From the IMG/VR virus record IMGVR_UViG_3300050011_000335, positions 1 to 51,291 of that record: a stretch of 51,291 nt of DNA; one strand, written 5' to 3'. Under the pieces are notes generated by a model. It did no database searches, had not been told where the DNA came from, and saw only the letters and a program-made list of their open reading frames with translations. This stretch comes from a virus. The translations under genes and the position numbers were made by a program. The stretch's first letter is position 1. The number at the start of each line of letters is the position of its first letter. This document shows positions 13,411 through 20,471 of the stretch, one piece after another.

Positions 13411-13505
13411 TGGCTACAGATAAGCCGAACCACAGTCGGACCGGATGCGAAGCAGAGGGAGACGTGTTTGAGCGAGACAGGAAGGCGAGCGTAGTGGGGA
13501 GGGAT

Positions 13506-14069
13506 ATGGGATTGCGAGTGCTAGTCGTGTGTGAATTTTCAGGCATAGTGCGGGACGCTTTTAGAGCAAAGGGCGTTGATGCCTGGTCTTGCGACCTACT
13601 GCCAAGCGAGTCTGAAAATGAGCATCACATAATTGGAGATGCGAGAAATTGGATGGACAACCGTTGGGACATTTTGATTGCCCACCCACCATGCACGCAC
13701 CTAGCCGTGAGTGGAGCAAGATGGTTCAAAGATAAGCGTAAAGAGCAGAAAGAAGCGTTGGACTTTGTACGGGCCATATTTGCAGCACCAATAGCCATGA
13801 AGTGTGTGGAAAACCCAGTCAGTATTATTTCGAGTCAAATCAGGAAGCCTGATCAAATTATACAGCCGTGGCAATTTGGGCATGGCGAAACAAAGACAAC
13901 GTGTTTATGGCTTGAAGGTTTGCCGAAGTTAATGCCGACAAATATAGTCGAAGGAAGAGAAGCGAAAATACACCGAATGTCGCCAGGAGCGGATAGGTGG
14001 AAAAACAGGAGTAGGACGTATGCGGGTATCGCACAAGCAATGGCATCGCAATGGAGCAATCCCAAGTGA
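13506..14069 (+). CDS. DNA cytosine methyltransferase-like protein
   Basis: The core begins MGLRVLVVCEFSGIVRDAF, equivalent to motif I of C5 methyltransferases (here 'CEFSG-x-V-R'), and carries AHPPCTHLAVSGARWF at about residues 59-74, equivalent to motif IV with the catalytic Cys63. It ends with a compact domain ('SPGADRWKNRSRTYAGIAQA'). Such short, phage-associated proteins are usually labelled DNA cytosine methyltransferase; at 187 residues it lacks an obvious target-recognition domain, so the activity is uncertain. GGGAGGGAT precedes ATG 13506. The frame extends in phase to ATG 13410, which overlaps the previous stop and would add 32 residues unlike the family. Confidence 0.75.
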   Translation: MGLRVLVVCEFSGIVRDAFRAKGVDAWSCDLLPSESENEHHIIGDARNWMDNRWDILIAHPPCTHLAVSGARWFKDKRKEQKEALDFVRAIFAAPIAMKCVENPVSIISSQIRKPDQIIQPWQFGHGETKTTCLWLEGLPKLMPTNIVEGREAKIHRMSPGADRWKNRSRTYAGIAQAMASQWSNPK

Positions 14070-14160
14070 AGCAGGATGCGAAACGCTATCCCGACCCGTC
14101 CCTAACGATGGTTACTTATCTCCTTATGTGGACGAATTGATGGAAAGGCTCGAAAAATGA
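14020..14160 (+). CDS. small overlapping gene, 46 aa
   Basis: ATG 14020 lies inside the methyltransferase-like gene in another frame, with AGGAGTAGGACGT upstream. It runs past that gene's stop to 14160, where it overlaps the next start (ATGA). The second half, RPVPNDGYLSPYVDELMERL, looks protein-like, and without it the 87 bases from 14070 to 14156 would be the only gap of this operon. The function is unknown. Confidence 0.5.
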   Translation: MRVSHKQWHRNGAIPSEAGCETLSRPVPNDGYLSPYVDELMERLEK

Positions 14161-14417
14161 CCGGCATTGAAAGACTAAAGTGGATTCGGGATACTCATAA
14201 AACTTCGCTCAGCGACGACGATTTAAACTGGCTTCTCTCAGAAGTAGAGAGATTGGAGTTGGCTATTAAAGAAACATCTGAAATACTCTTTAAAGGTCAA
14301 AAACCATGCCAAAGATTTGTCTTTGGTAGTGAAGCTGCCCATCTACAGCAAGCAGTAGATAACGCGCTTTCCTTTCTTTATGGAGCACTTCTTGAATCCC
14401 AAGAGGAAAGGTCATGA
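14157..14417 (+). CDS. hypothetical helical protein, 86 aa
   Basis: Starts and ends by ATGA overlaps. The N-terminal half matches the common phage pattern 'R-L-x-x-I-R-x-x-x-x-x-x-L-S-x-D-D-L-x-W-L-L-x-x-V-E-x-L' (ERLKWIRDTHKTSLSDDDLN), a short helical protein of unknown role. The C-terminal half is also helical (AAHLQQAVDNALSFLYGALL). Confidence 0.65.
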   Translation: MTGIERLKWIRDTHKTSLSDDDLNWLLSEVERLELAIKETSEILFKGQKPCQRFVFGSEAAHLQQAVDNALSFLYGALLESQEERS

Positions 14418-14683
14418 AAGAAGATACATCAACACTTTTATCGGGATTGGTGTTAGAAGTAGTCAGACCTTCTGATGTTGCCACCCTTATAGCTGCTTCA
14501 AAAGTCGAGGAGTTTGAACTGGGAGCCAAAATAGAAGTCTTCGTCTCCAATGACTTAATTGAACTTTGCTCACAATGTCCTGCTATTAGCACCCACGTAG
14601 CCCACACTATCCGTGACTGGTCTATTACAGATGAGGCATTTTGCCAAGAACATTGGAACCAAAAGAGGAGGAATCATGAGTAA
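14414..14683 (+). CDS. hypothetical protein with Cys/His cluster, 89 aa
   Basis: The N-terminal two thirds have a strand-helix pattern (GLVLEVVRPSDVATLIAAS, AKIEVFVSNDLIELC). The C-terminal third holds C-S-Q-C and later CQEHW, a possible zinc site. It overlaps the previous gene by ATGA and the next by eight bases. No family recognised. Confidence 0.6.
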   Translation: MKEDTSTLLSGLVLEVVRPSDVATLIAASKVEEFELGAKIEVFVSNDLIELCSQCPAISTHVAHTIRDWSITDEAFCQEHWNQKRRNHE

Positions 14684-14831
14684 TAAAAATACGTTTAATT
14701 TATCTTTTCTTATCATTACAATTGCTACGGTTGCATTTGGTGCATATGGGAATCTATCCGGACTTGGTACGGGTATTTTGTTTATAGGGATGCTCACAGC
14801 GTATATGACTGGAGATAATCCAGAAAATTGA
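14676..14831 (+). CDS. small two-helix membrane protein, 51 aa
   Basis: ATG 14676 has AAGAGGAGGAATC upstream, which fixes the start against a longer in-frame reading inside the previous gene. Two hydrophobic segments (FLIITIATVAFGAYG and GTGILFIGMLTAYM) are linked by NLSGL. It is comparable in design to 718-870. The role is unknown. Confidence 0.6.
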   Translation: MSNKNTFNLSFLIITIATVAFGAYGNLSGLGTGILFIGMLTAYMTGDNPEN

Positions 14832-14833
14832 TT

Positions 14834-15076
14834 ATGCCTATTAAGTTAGTTAAGACCACAGGCGGCAACAACGGGGCTCCCCAGTCATGCAAAGGCTGTG
14901 GGGCCAATCACTTTGTCAAAAGTGGAATTTCTTGGAGTTGTTCTATTTGTGGAGTTTATATCCTTGCTGATTTGGGTACTAAGAGTACTCTAATGGATGA
15001 CTTTCTTAAACTAAAAGAATTACATAGGGATTTCAAAAGAGCTATTGATACTCTGGAGAAATTAACCCAAAAGTGA
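14834..15076 (+). CDS. zinc-ribbon protein with coiled-coil tail, 80 aa
   Basis: Two CxxC pairs (CKGCGANHF and CSICGVYI, 17 residues between them) form a ribbon in the first half. The second half is a charged helix (DDFLKLKELHRDFKRAIDTL). A TTG at 14828 overlapping the previous stop is the alternative start. No strong Shine-Dalgarno sequence is visible for either. Confidence 0.6.
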   Translation: MPIKLVKTTGGNNGAPQSCKGCGANHFVKSGISWSCSICGVYILADLGTKSTLMDDFLKLKELHRDFKRAIDTLEKLTQK

Positions 15077-15106
15077 TTTCGTGATATAGGTAGATGAGGT
15101 ATTCAA

Positions 15107-15349
15107 ATGGAATTTTTAAAGCTTACTGTAACCCATCATGGCGAAACTACTGAAGAAGATCGTCGTATTACTATCTCACCTATGAATGTGGTGGTTGTGG
15201 CAGCTGGAGTTGAAGATACGGCGGTTAATGGAAGAATGCTTCGTAGGGTTACTGTGCTCTTTACTGATGGCGGTAGTGCTGATTTAGTGATTAATCACTC
15301 AGACTTACAGATGTTAGAGTCAGCAATTGGTAGCTATTGTTTGGGGTAG
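15107..15349 (+). CDS. hypothetical beta-rich protein, 80 aa
   Basis: Alternating strands (FLKLTVTHHGE, RRITISPMNVVVVAAGVED, RRVTVLFTDGGSADLVI) lead to a helix (SDLQMLESAIGSY). The outline resembles phage proteins with an 'I-x-V-x-x-x-x-V-x-x-V' core related to FlbD-like folds; the assignment is weak. It converges tail to tail with the - strand gene ending at 15350, with only a poor hairpin between. Confidence 0.6.
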   Translation: MEFLKLTVTHHGETTEEDRRITISPMNVVVVAAGVEDTAVNGRMLRRVTVLFTDGGSADLVINHSDLQMLESAIGSYCLG

Positions 15350-15724
15350 CTATTTAGAATTAACTAGCTTTGTGAGCAATGCTACCATGGAACTATGTTG
15401 GTCTTGCAAATCGGACCGAAGACTTTCTATCTTATCCCCCAAAACCTTTATTTCAGCACCATAAATTTCTTTTAAGTGTGCTAAATCTTTAGAGATATTG
15501 TCTTTTTGGTTCTGGAGTTCTACTTCTAGATTCTTGATTTTTTCGTTTAAAGAAGCTTCGATTTTTGCCATCTCTGTCTTAGCTTCGTTCAGAATGGCCT
15601 GAGAGTGTTCAGCCTTCTTCCTCTTGGAACTGGCTATTACGTGTCTAATCGTAGTATAAACACCGCCAATAGCGGTTACGGCCCCAGCACAGATCCCTAC
15701 AGCAGTATTTAGATCAACGGTCAT
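15350..15724 (-). CDS. membrane-anchored coiled-coil protein, 124 aa
   Basis: ATG 15724 follows ACAAGGACTTTAT; an in-frame extension upstream lacks a start signal. The N-terminus has one hydrophobic segment (TAVGICAGAVTAIGGVYTTI). The rest is a long charged coiled coil (EMAKIEASLNEKIKNLEVEL). One membrane helix plus an extended coil would suit an inner-membrane spanin or a structural tether, but no spanin signature proves it. A GCCAATCTTAC motif lies 18 bases upstream of the start. Confidence 0.65.
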   Translation of the reverse strand: MTVDLNTAVGICAGAVTAIGGVYTTIRHVIASSKRKKAEHSQAILNEAKTEMAKIEASLNEKIKNLEVELQNQKDNISKDLAHLKEIYGAEIKVLGDKIESLRSDLQDQHSSMVALLTKLVNSK

Positions 15725-15740
15725 ATAAAGTCCTTGTAAA

Positions 15741-15751
15741 GTAAGATTGGC
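15741..15751 (-). promoter_or_regulatory. CCAATCTTA motif copy
   Basis: GCCAATCTTAC on the - strand, upstream of the coiled-coil gene starting at 15724. It is one of eight intergenic copies in this window. Confidence 0.4.
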
Positions 15752-15787
15752 ATTATTTCTGTGATATAAGACATGAAAGAGGTTACT

Positions 15788-16063
15788 ATGAAACAAAGTT
15801 TGGCAGATTTTCTAGAAGTGTTCCAAGATGTTAACAAGACAGCTATTATGCTATTCCTACTGGCAGTCAGTGCCTTTTTTAGGATTAAGGGGTATGTTGA
15901 TAGTGATGGATTTGTTTCATTGCTCCAAACTACCACGGTAGCATACTTTGGTACAACTACAGTAGTTCACTTTACAAGTATGGTTAAAGATCATTTGGCC
16001 AATAAATTGGAATCATTGCATGTACAAAATGGCGATATGAAGAAGACTGCTGAAGAGGGATGA
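15788..16063 (+). CDS. small membrane protein, possible holin-like, 91 aa
   Basis: GAAAGAGGTTACT precedes ATG 15788. Two hydrophobic segments are visible: AIMLFLLAVSAFFRI and FVSLLQTTTVAYFGTTTVVHF. A charged C-terminal helix follows (SMVKDHLANKLESL). Size and hydrophobic layout fit a class II-type holin or a small phage membrane protein that I have seen next to lysis-type genes. No lysin is adjacent, so this is tentative. It begins a run of four envelope-directed genes. Confidence 0.55.
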   Translation: MKQSLADFLEVFQDVNKTAIMLFLLAVSAFFRIKGYVDSDGFVSLLQTTTVAYFGTTTVVHFTSMVKDHLANKLESLHVQNGDMKKTAEEG

Positions 16064-16064
16064 T

Positions 16065-16373
16065 ATGTTAGCAAAAGTAAAAGCTTTTTTTGTCACACTC
16101 AAAACCCAGCTTGCTGATATCTGGAATCGTTCCAAGATCTTTATTTTGGCAGTTGGGGCTCTTATCGTAGCCCTGGAGTTCCAGAAGATTAAAGAAGCTC
16201 TTTTGGTATATGCTGGCAAGAAAGAGATCCAATCGGACAATAAGAAAGACACTGTTTTGGCAGACCAAGAAAATAAGGCCAACTCGCAAGCAGATGCCCT
16301 AGTCCAACAGGCCAAAGATTTACCTGGACAAGAAACACAGGTTAAGCCAGACTGGTACAAGGAGGACAAATGA
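16065..16373 (+). CDS. single-pass membrane protein, 102 aa
   Basis: A short amphipathic N-terminus (FFVTLKTQLADIWNRS) leads into one membrane helix (IFILAVGALIVALEF), followed by a polar, Gln/Asp/Lys-rich tail of about 60 residues. It starts one base after the previous stop and ends by an ATGA overlap with a signal-peptide gene. Such pairs of a membrane-anchored tail protein and an exported partner resemble spanin or holin arrangements, but there is no diagnostic motif. Confidence 0.55.
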   Translation: MLAKVKAFFVTLKTQLADIWNRSKIFILAVGALIVALEFQKIKEALLVYAGKKEIQSDNKKDTVLADQENKANSQADALVQQAKDLPGQETQVKPDWYKEDK

Positions 16374-16765
16374 AAAAAATTATTTCAATTATATTGTTGT
16401 CTTGCTTTATCTCCAATATTGCCTTAGCTGATTGTACTTGGTCAACAGGGGTGACTAAATTATCTGAGGAGAGCTGGTATAGATATAGCTCAGATTGTAA
16501 TCTAAGGGTTGGAGAAATGGTTCAGGAGCTAGATACCAAGTCTAAGCAATTGGAGCAATACGATGCTGCTATCACCCTAAAGGACTTAGCTATCCAAAAG
16601 TCAGACGCACGAGTACTTCTTTGGAAGACTACTGCCGAGGATGAGCAGGATCGTATGAACAAACTTTCTACTGAACAAAAACATACAGACTTTTTGTTCT
16701 TTGGCTTAGGGGTATTAGCTGCTATTGGGGCTGGATTTATGGCTAGTAAACTTATTCACCCATAA
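16370..16765 (+). CDS. exported protein with coiled coil and C-terminal membrane anchor, 131 aa
   Basis: The signal peptide MKKIISIILLSCFISNIALA is cleaved before DCTW. The mature part has the phrase 'C-N-L-R-V-G-E-M-V-Q-E-L', a coiled coil (TKSKQLEQYDAAITLKDLAI) and a C-terminal membrane helix (FLFFGLGVLAAIGAGFMASK). I recall this layout, with 'LxVGxxVQxL' and 'LKDLAI-x-K-S-D-x-R-x-x-L-W', from phages and prophages of deltaproteobacteria. It would span the periplasm from an inner-membrane anchor and could act as a spanin-type or envelope-bridging factor. Confidence 0.65.
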   Translation: MKKIISIILLSCFISNIALADCTWSTGVTKLSEESWYRYSSDCNLRVGEMVQELDTKSKQLEQYDAAITLKDLAIQKSDARVLLWKTTAEDEQDRMNKLSTEQKHTDFLFFGLGVLAAIGAGFMASKLIHP

Positions 16766-16773
16766 AGGAATAT

Positions 16774-17280
16774 ATGCGTAAACTATTTACAGTGATTCTT
16801 TCATTGATCCTTCTGACCACTTCTAATTTGGCTTATAGCCGCATGGAGCGTGGCAGGGGAGGCCATGGCCCAGAAAGAGGCCGTGGAGGCTCCCATAGAG
16901 GCCCTGAGCGCGGTAGACCGGGTTATATCGGGCATCCCACCCACATTGTCTTTGGTAGGGCTCCTTATGGAGGTTGGCGAGGTAATAGGTATTATTGGGG
17001 AGGCCATAACTATTTTGTCTGGGCTTGGGGACCTTGGGCTCCATATTACGGATGGAACTATTATTACGGTTGGAGGATTGGCCTAAACTATTATGTTCCA
17101 GAAGGCCTAAGGTGCTATGCTGATAATCCAAGAGTTTCTGGTGAGTGGGCTGGACAAGACACCTACTATGCGTCAGACGATGCAATTAATAGTGCTTTAG
17201 ATTATTGTGCTAACGATCCTAATGTTACAGCTGTCAATGCCTCTAACGATTGTAGAATCAGGAACTGTGTTCGTTGGTAA
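16774..17280 (+). CDS. exported Gly/Arg- and Trp/Tyr-rich protein, 168 aa
   Basis: A signal peptide (MRKLFTVILSLILLTTSNLA) is followed by an RGRGGHGPERGRGG-type basic segment, then an aromatic stretch (HNYFVWAWGPWAPYYGWNYY), then a compact Cys-containing C-terminal domain (RCYADNP to CRIRNCVRW). The end domain resembles small secreted proteins of Gram-negative predators and their phages with 'S-x-x-x-A-x-x-x-A-L-x-x-C'. The location is likely periplasmic or surface. It converges with the - strand gene ending at 17281 with no gap. Confidence 0.65.
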   Translation: MRKLFTVILSLILLTTSNLAYSRMERGRGGHGPERGRGGSHRGPERGRPGYIGHPTHIVFGRAPYGGWRGNRYYWGGHNYFVWAWGPWAPYYGWNYYYGWRIGLNYYVPEGLRCYADNPRVSGEWAGQDTYYASDDAINSALDYCANDPNVTAVNASNDCRIRNCVRW

Positions 17281-17823
17281 TCAAGCAGCCATCCTTACAG
17301 ATAGAGTCATTTCAAATAATTCAGGATGAGCCAGAAATATATTTTCAAGATCGTTTGGAACTATATTTCCATTACCATAACCCTTTAGTACATATTCCAA
17401 ACCACAAGCCTTCAGATAGGCAACACATAGCTGACTACAGATCATTCCAGATGTATTCCAATTATTTTGTGATTTGATATTTTTGCCAAAAAGGTTACAA
17501 ATCCTTTCATATATGAAAAAGGGGTATTGGAGAAAACCATAAGAAATCTGAAGATCATTCAAAATAGACAAAAGTGCTTTATCTTTGATACTTTGGTCTA
17601 TCTTAATATTCCACACTTGATAACCCGAATTCATGTCATTCACATAATTAGTATCAAAACGATCAAATTCTACTCCACTTTGAACCGCCTCAATACACAT
17701 TGGAATGCCCAAAACATCGGGAGCAGTTACTAAACCATGATCAAATTTAGATTCAGTAAACCATTCGATGGCTTGTGCTATGAAACCCGTTTTGGCACTA
17801 ACTAGAACTATATGTCCATACAT
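17281..17823 (-). CDS. permuted NlpC/P60-like cysteine peptidase
   Basis: The 180-residue product has the order of permuted papain-like (YiiX/NlpC-P60) enzymes: an early His in SKFDHGLVT (His29), then the Cys nucleophile in GMICSQLCVAYL (Cys129), and a later polar residue in NIVPNDLENIF (Asp158). Family members hydrolyse amide bonds in peptidoglycan peptides or lipids. At the end of the tail-fibre cluster it could be a virion-associated wall-degrading enzyme for DNA entry. No signal peptide is present, so it is not an ordinary secreted lysin. Confidence 0.7.
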   Translation of the reverse strand: MYGHIVLVSAKTGFIAQAIEWFTESKFDHGLVTAPDVLGIPMCIEAVQSGVEFDRFDTNYVNDMNSGYQVWNIKIDQSIKDKALLSILNDLQISYGFLQYPFFIYERICNLFGKNIKSQNNWNTSGMICSQLCVAYLKACGLEYVLKGYGNGNIVPNDLENIFLAHPELFEMTLSVRMAA

Positions 17824-17824
17824 A

Positions 17825-18592
17825 TTAATTTAACTTTCCCCAGTCTATATTAATTCTCATTGTTCCATTTAAAGCACAAGGACGGTTATATACCAGTGTA
17901 AGATATAGCCCTGAAGGTAGAAACCCATATCCACCAATAGGATTTACTTCACACTCCCCAGCACATGGAGTTGCACCATTTGCTAAAGGCCAAAAATACC
18001 AGCCTTGGTTAGCAGCCGCCATGTCTATATCTGTATAAGTTTTAACCATCGGATAGTTTGGGAAAGCTTGTCCTATTGGAGCTGGCAATACTCCAGCTGC
18101 TATAATAGCTGCATCGGAAAGTGGAGCGGTTGCAGCAGGGTTCATAGCAAGAGCGACAGCCCAAGCTATACATCTGTCCGTATCATCCACTTCCACCGTA
18201 ACATAATCGTCTTTGTCATACAGCTCTGAAATGGCGTATCCACCTAAAACATACCTTCCATCTCCAGATCCAAAGGTTCCTGGTATTCTGAGAGATATCG
18301 TTGTTTGAGTAGCTGGAGCCGTTATTGTCGTCAAACCTCTAGCAAGTCTTAAATCTTTGTTGGTGTTTTCAAAAGCGGTTGTAACGGTAGAATTTGGACT
18401 TATGTTTCCAGCGGTCTTAAAGTAAGTTTCAAAGTCTGTAGTGTCTGCGGTATCAGATTTAGGCAAATTACATTCTAAAACAAACATGCCATCAAATGCT
18501 TTTAGTTCATAAGAATCTGTTAGATCTATCCACTGCATGGAAAGATTTCGACTGACACAGAAAGATTTTATTATTGCCCATGTTACTTGCAT
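17825..18592 (-). CDS. virion/fibre-associated protein, 255 aa
   Basis: The sequence is beta-rich with few Lys and many Thr/Ala/Gly. It has segments such as TISLRIPGTFGSGDGRYVLG and a Cys-containing segment (WPLANGATPCAGECEVNP), ending NGTMRINIDWGKLN. This composition and ending are typical of phage tail or capsid proteins that form beta sandwiches. AGAGGTTTAAT precedes the start. It follows the 599-residue repeat protein with one base between, implying a shared role. Confidence 0.6.
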   Translation of the reverse strand: MQVTWAIIKSFCVSRNLSMQWIDLTDSYELKAFDGMFVLECNLPKSDTADTTDFETYFKTAGNISPNSTVTTAFENTNKDLRLARGLTTITAPATQTTISLRIPGTFGSGDGRYVLGGYAISELYDKDDYVTVEVDDTDRCIAWAVALAMNPAATAPLSDAAIIAAGVLPAPIGQAFPNYPMVKTYTDIDMAAANQGWYFWPLANGATPCAGECEVNPIGGYGFLPSGLYLTLVYNRPCALNGTMRINIDWGKLN

Positions 18593-18593
18593 A

Positions 18594-20393
18594 TTAAACC
18601 TCTGACCATTCCACAGAAATACTAAAAACAGGACCCGTTACTGAAGTTGAATTTAAGTTAATAGCTAATTGCTGTGTGGTTCCTATAAGAAATAAAGGTC
18701 TTTCTGCATCAAAGTCCCATTCAATGATTTGGGCTAATCCTGCAGCAGAAACACTTGTGGTAACAGCCCTAATCACTCCAATAGAGGTACCTAAAGCAGT
18801 AGGATTCACTGTGTAAGAATCAACTGTTGCAGAAGCGGCAGGACTAGTTGAATTGTAAGGAACCGCTATTTGAGCGGTATGAGTACCACCTGTATCTACA
18901 GTAGATCTTTTTACTACACTAAGAGTTACTTTAATAGCAGTACCAGATGTTGTGGTTCCACTAATAATAATTCGATCAATTCTAATAGTTTTAGTAGCAC
19001 TACCAGTTATTGTAAATATGTCTGTTGCTGTTGCAGGAGGAACGAAGGCCGTTGCACAGGCAGAGTACGCAATAGTTTCAAAAGGTATATTCCTAACAAC
19101 TACAGCTGGTGCAGCATAACTTGGAGTGGAAGTAATTGTTCCAACAACCTGAGCATTAAAAGCAGAAGCCACATTGTTGAAAACTGCCATGACATTAGAA
19201 CCTGCACCAGCGTCCCATGCTATAGAAGCCGTACCAGAAGTAAAGGCAGTAGCTATTAGTCGTACTTGAGAGAATCCCCCACAAGGAACCACTACGAACA
19301 CATTGGTGCTAAAAAATTGAGTTGTAACGTCTAAGGCAACTATGCTTCCGTTTGTTGTTTCCCAATTAATTCCATCCACTGTTGCTTGTAGACTTATTGT
19401 GGCTATCCAAACTCCAGTTACATTGAAAGTAACACTACCACATCCATTAGTTGTTGCCACAACAGTACCATTTAGCGCCGTAATGGTACCAGAACCTGAT
19501 TTGTCTAGAAAGGTGTTAATGCCAGTTTGATCTGTTGGAAGAACAACTCGAAGAACTTGAGCGCCAGTAATTCCAGCATTAAAAGCTGCAGCGCCAGTTG
19601 CATTACCAATTTGTGAAGCTGTACGTAAAGTATTTGCGCCTACCGTGCCATAATTAGTATCGTAAGGAAGTGTAACTGCACCAGTAACAATCAACGCACC
19701 AGTGGAATTAAGTTGAAGAGAGGCTTGTTGACCATTGGTGAGAGTTATTCCCGCAGAAGTATAAACTCCGCCAGCTAAATCAGATGAGAAAGCAGCAGTA
19801 CCTGGAGCAACCGGCCCAATTGAAGAAAGGGTGACATTTAATCGTTCTATGCTGTTTATAAGAGTACTTGTAGTTCCTACACCAGTAGAGTCATACATGT
19901 CAGCGACAGTACGGAGAGTTTGAGCAGTTGCTACTCCGGTGCCAAAATCAGCAGCTCCAGTAGCGTTACCGATCTGAGAGGCGGTTCGTAAAGTCTGCGC
20001 GCTAACCGCACCATAATTGAAGCTTGCGGCACCAGTGGCGTTTCCAATTTCGGAAGCAGTTCTAAGAGTATTAGCCCCAACAACCCCATAGTTATGGTCT
20101 TCTGCTAGAATTCCTTGGGTTGTAGGAGCAATTATTAAACGTCCGGAAGAATCTAGTTGAATAGAGCTTTGCTGAGTATTTGTCAGAGTTGGAAGAACTG
20201 TATTGAATTGACCACCTGTAAGATTTGAATTAATCGCTGCTGTCCCAGGAACTACTGGACCAGCAGTCGTAGGAAGAACGAACAGATTACCATTGGCATC
20301 AACATTAGTAAAAAATGTACCAATGCCAGTAGATGGATTTACGCCAGCAATATTAATAGGTAAATCTGATTGCAGTCGTACTAAATCGGCCAA
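18594..20393 (-). CDS. repeat-containing fibre/adhesin-like virion protein, 599 aa (TTG start)
   Basis: Translation begins at TTG 20393 (MADLVRLQSDLPINI), fixed by AGGAGAATAAG. Residues about 100-165 hold repeats of about 21 residues, such as 'NYGVVGANTLRTASEIGNAT' and 'FNYGAVSAQTLRTASQIG', with another copy near 250. The rest is Thr/Val/Ala-rich beta sequence, including FQ(V)-type sandwich segments (GNLFVLPTTAGPVVPG). The same repeats and the 'LTGGQFNTVLPTLTN' segment occur in the 392-residue protein at 20472-21650. It is likely a trimeric fibre or decoration protein. Confidence 0.7.
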   Translation of the reverse strand: MADLVRLQSDLPINIAGVNPSTGIGTFFTNVDANGNLFVLPTTAGPVVPGTAAINSNLTGGQFNTVLPTLTNTQQSSIQLDSSGRLIIAPTTQGILAEDHNYGVVGANTLRTASEIGNATGAASFNYGAVSAQTLRTASQIGNATGAADFGTGVATAQTLRTVADMYDSTGVGTTSTLINSIERLNVTLSSIGPVAPGTAAFSSDLAGGVYTSAGITLTNGQQASLQLNSTGALIVTGAVTLPYDTNYGTVGANTLRTASQIGNATGAAAFNAGITGAQVLRVVLPTDQTGINTFLDKSGSGTITALNGTVVATTNGCGSVTFNVTGVWIATISLQATVDGINWETTNGSIVALDVTTQFFSTNVFVVVPCGGFSQVRLIATAFTSGTASIAWDAGAGSNVMAVFNNVASAFNAQVVGTITSTPSYAAPAVVVRNIPFETIAYSACATAFVPPATATDIFTITGSATKTIRIDRIIISGTTTSGTAIKVTLSVVKRSTVDTGGTHTAQIAVPYNSTSPAASATVDSYTVNPTALGTSIGVIRAVTTSVSAAGLAQIIEWDFDAERPLFLIGTTQQLAINLNSTSVTGPVFSISVEWSEV

Positions 20394-20407
20394 CTTATTC
20401 TCCTAAA

Positions 20408-20447
20408 CTTAAAAGGGGAATTGCACATTTAGTACAACTCCCCCTTT
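20408..20447 (-). terminator. candidate terminator between the two repeat-fibre genes
   Basis: On the - strand, GGGG then AGTTG (with one bulged G) pairs with CAATT then CCCC across a loop, followed by TTTTAAG. It lies in the 78-base gap after the gene ending at 20472. The short U-run makes it weaker than the other two terminators; the mirrored A/T flanks would let it work in both directions. Confidence 0.55.
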
Positions 20448-20471
20448 ATATATCATAGACGAGAGCTAATA

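Noticed and set aside
13410-13505. N-terminal extension of the methyltransferase-like gene to ATG 13410
   Set aside because: The extension does not resemble the family, which starts close to RVLVVCEFSG, and a better ribosome site precedes 13506. The TAATG overlap at 13410 keeps it possible.
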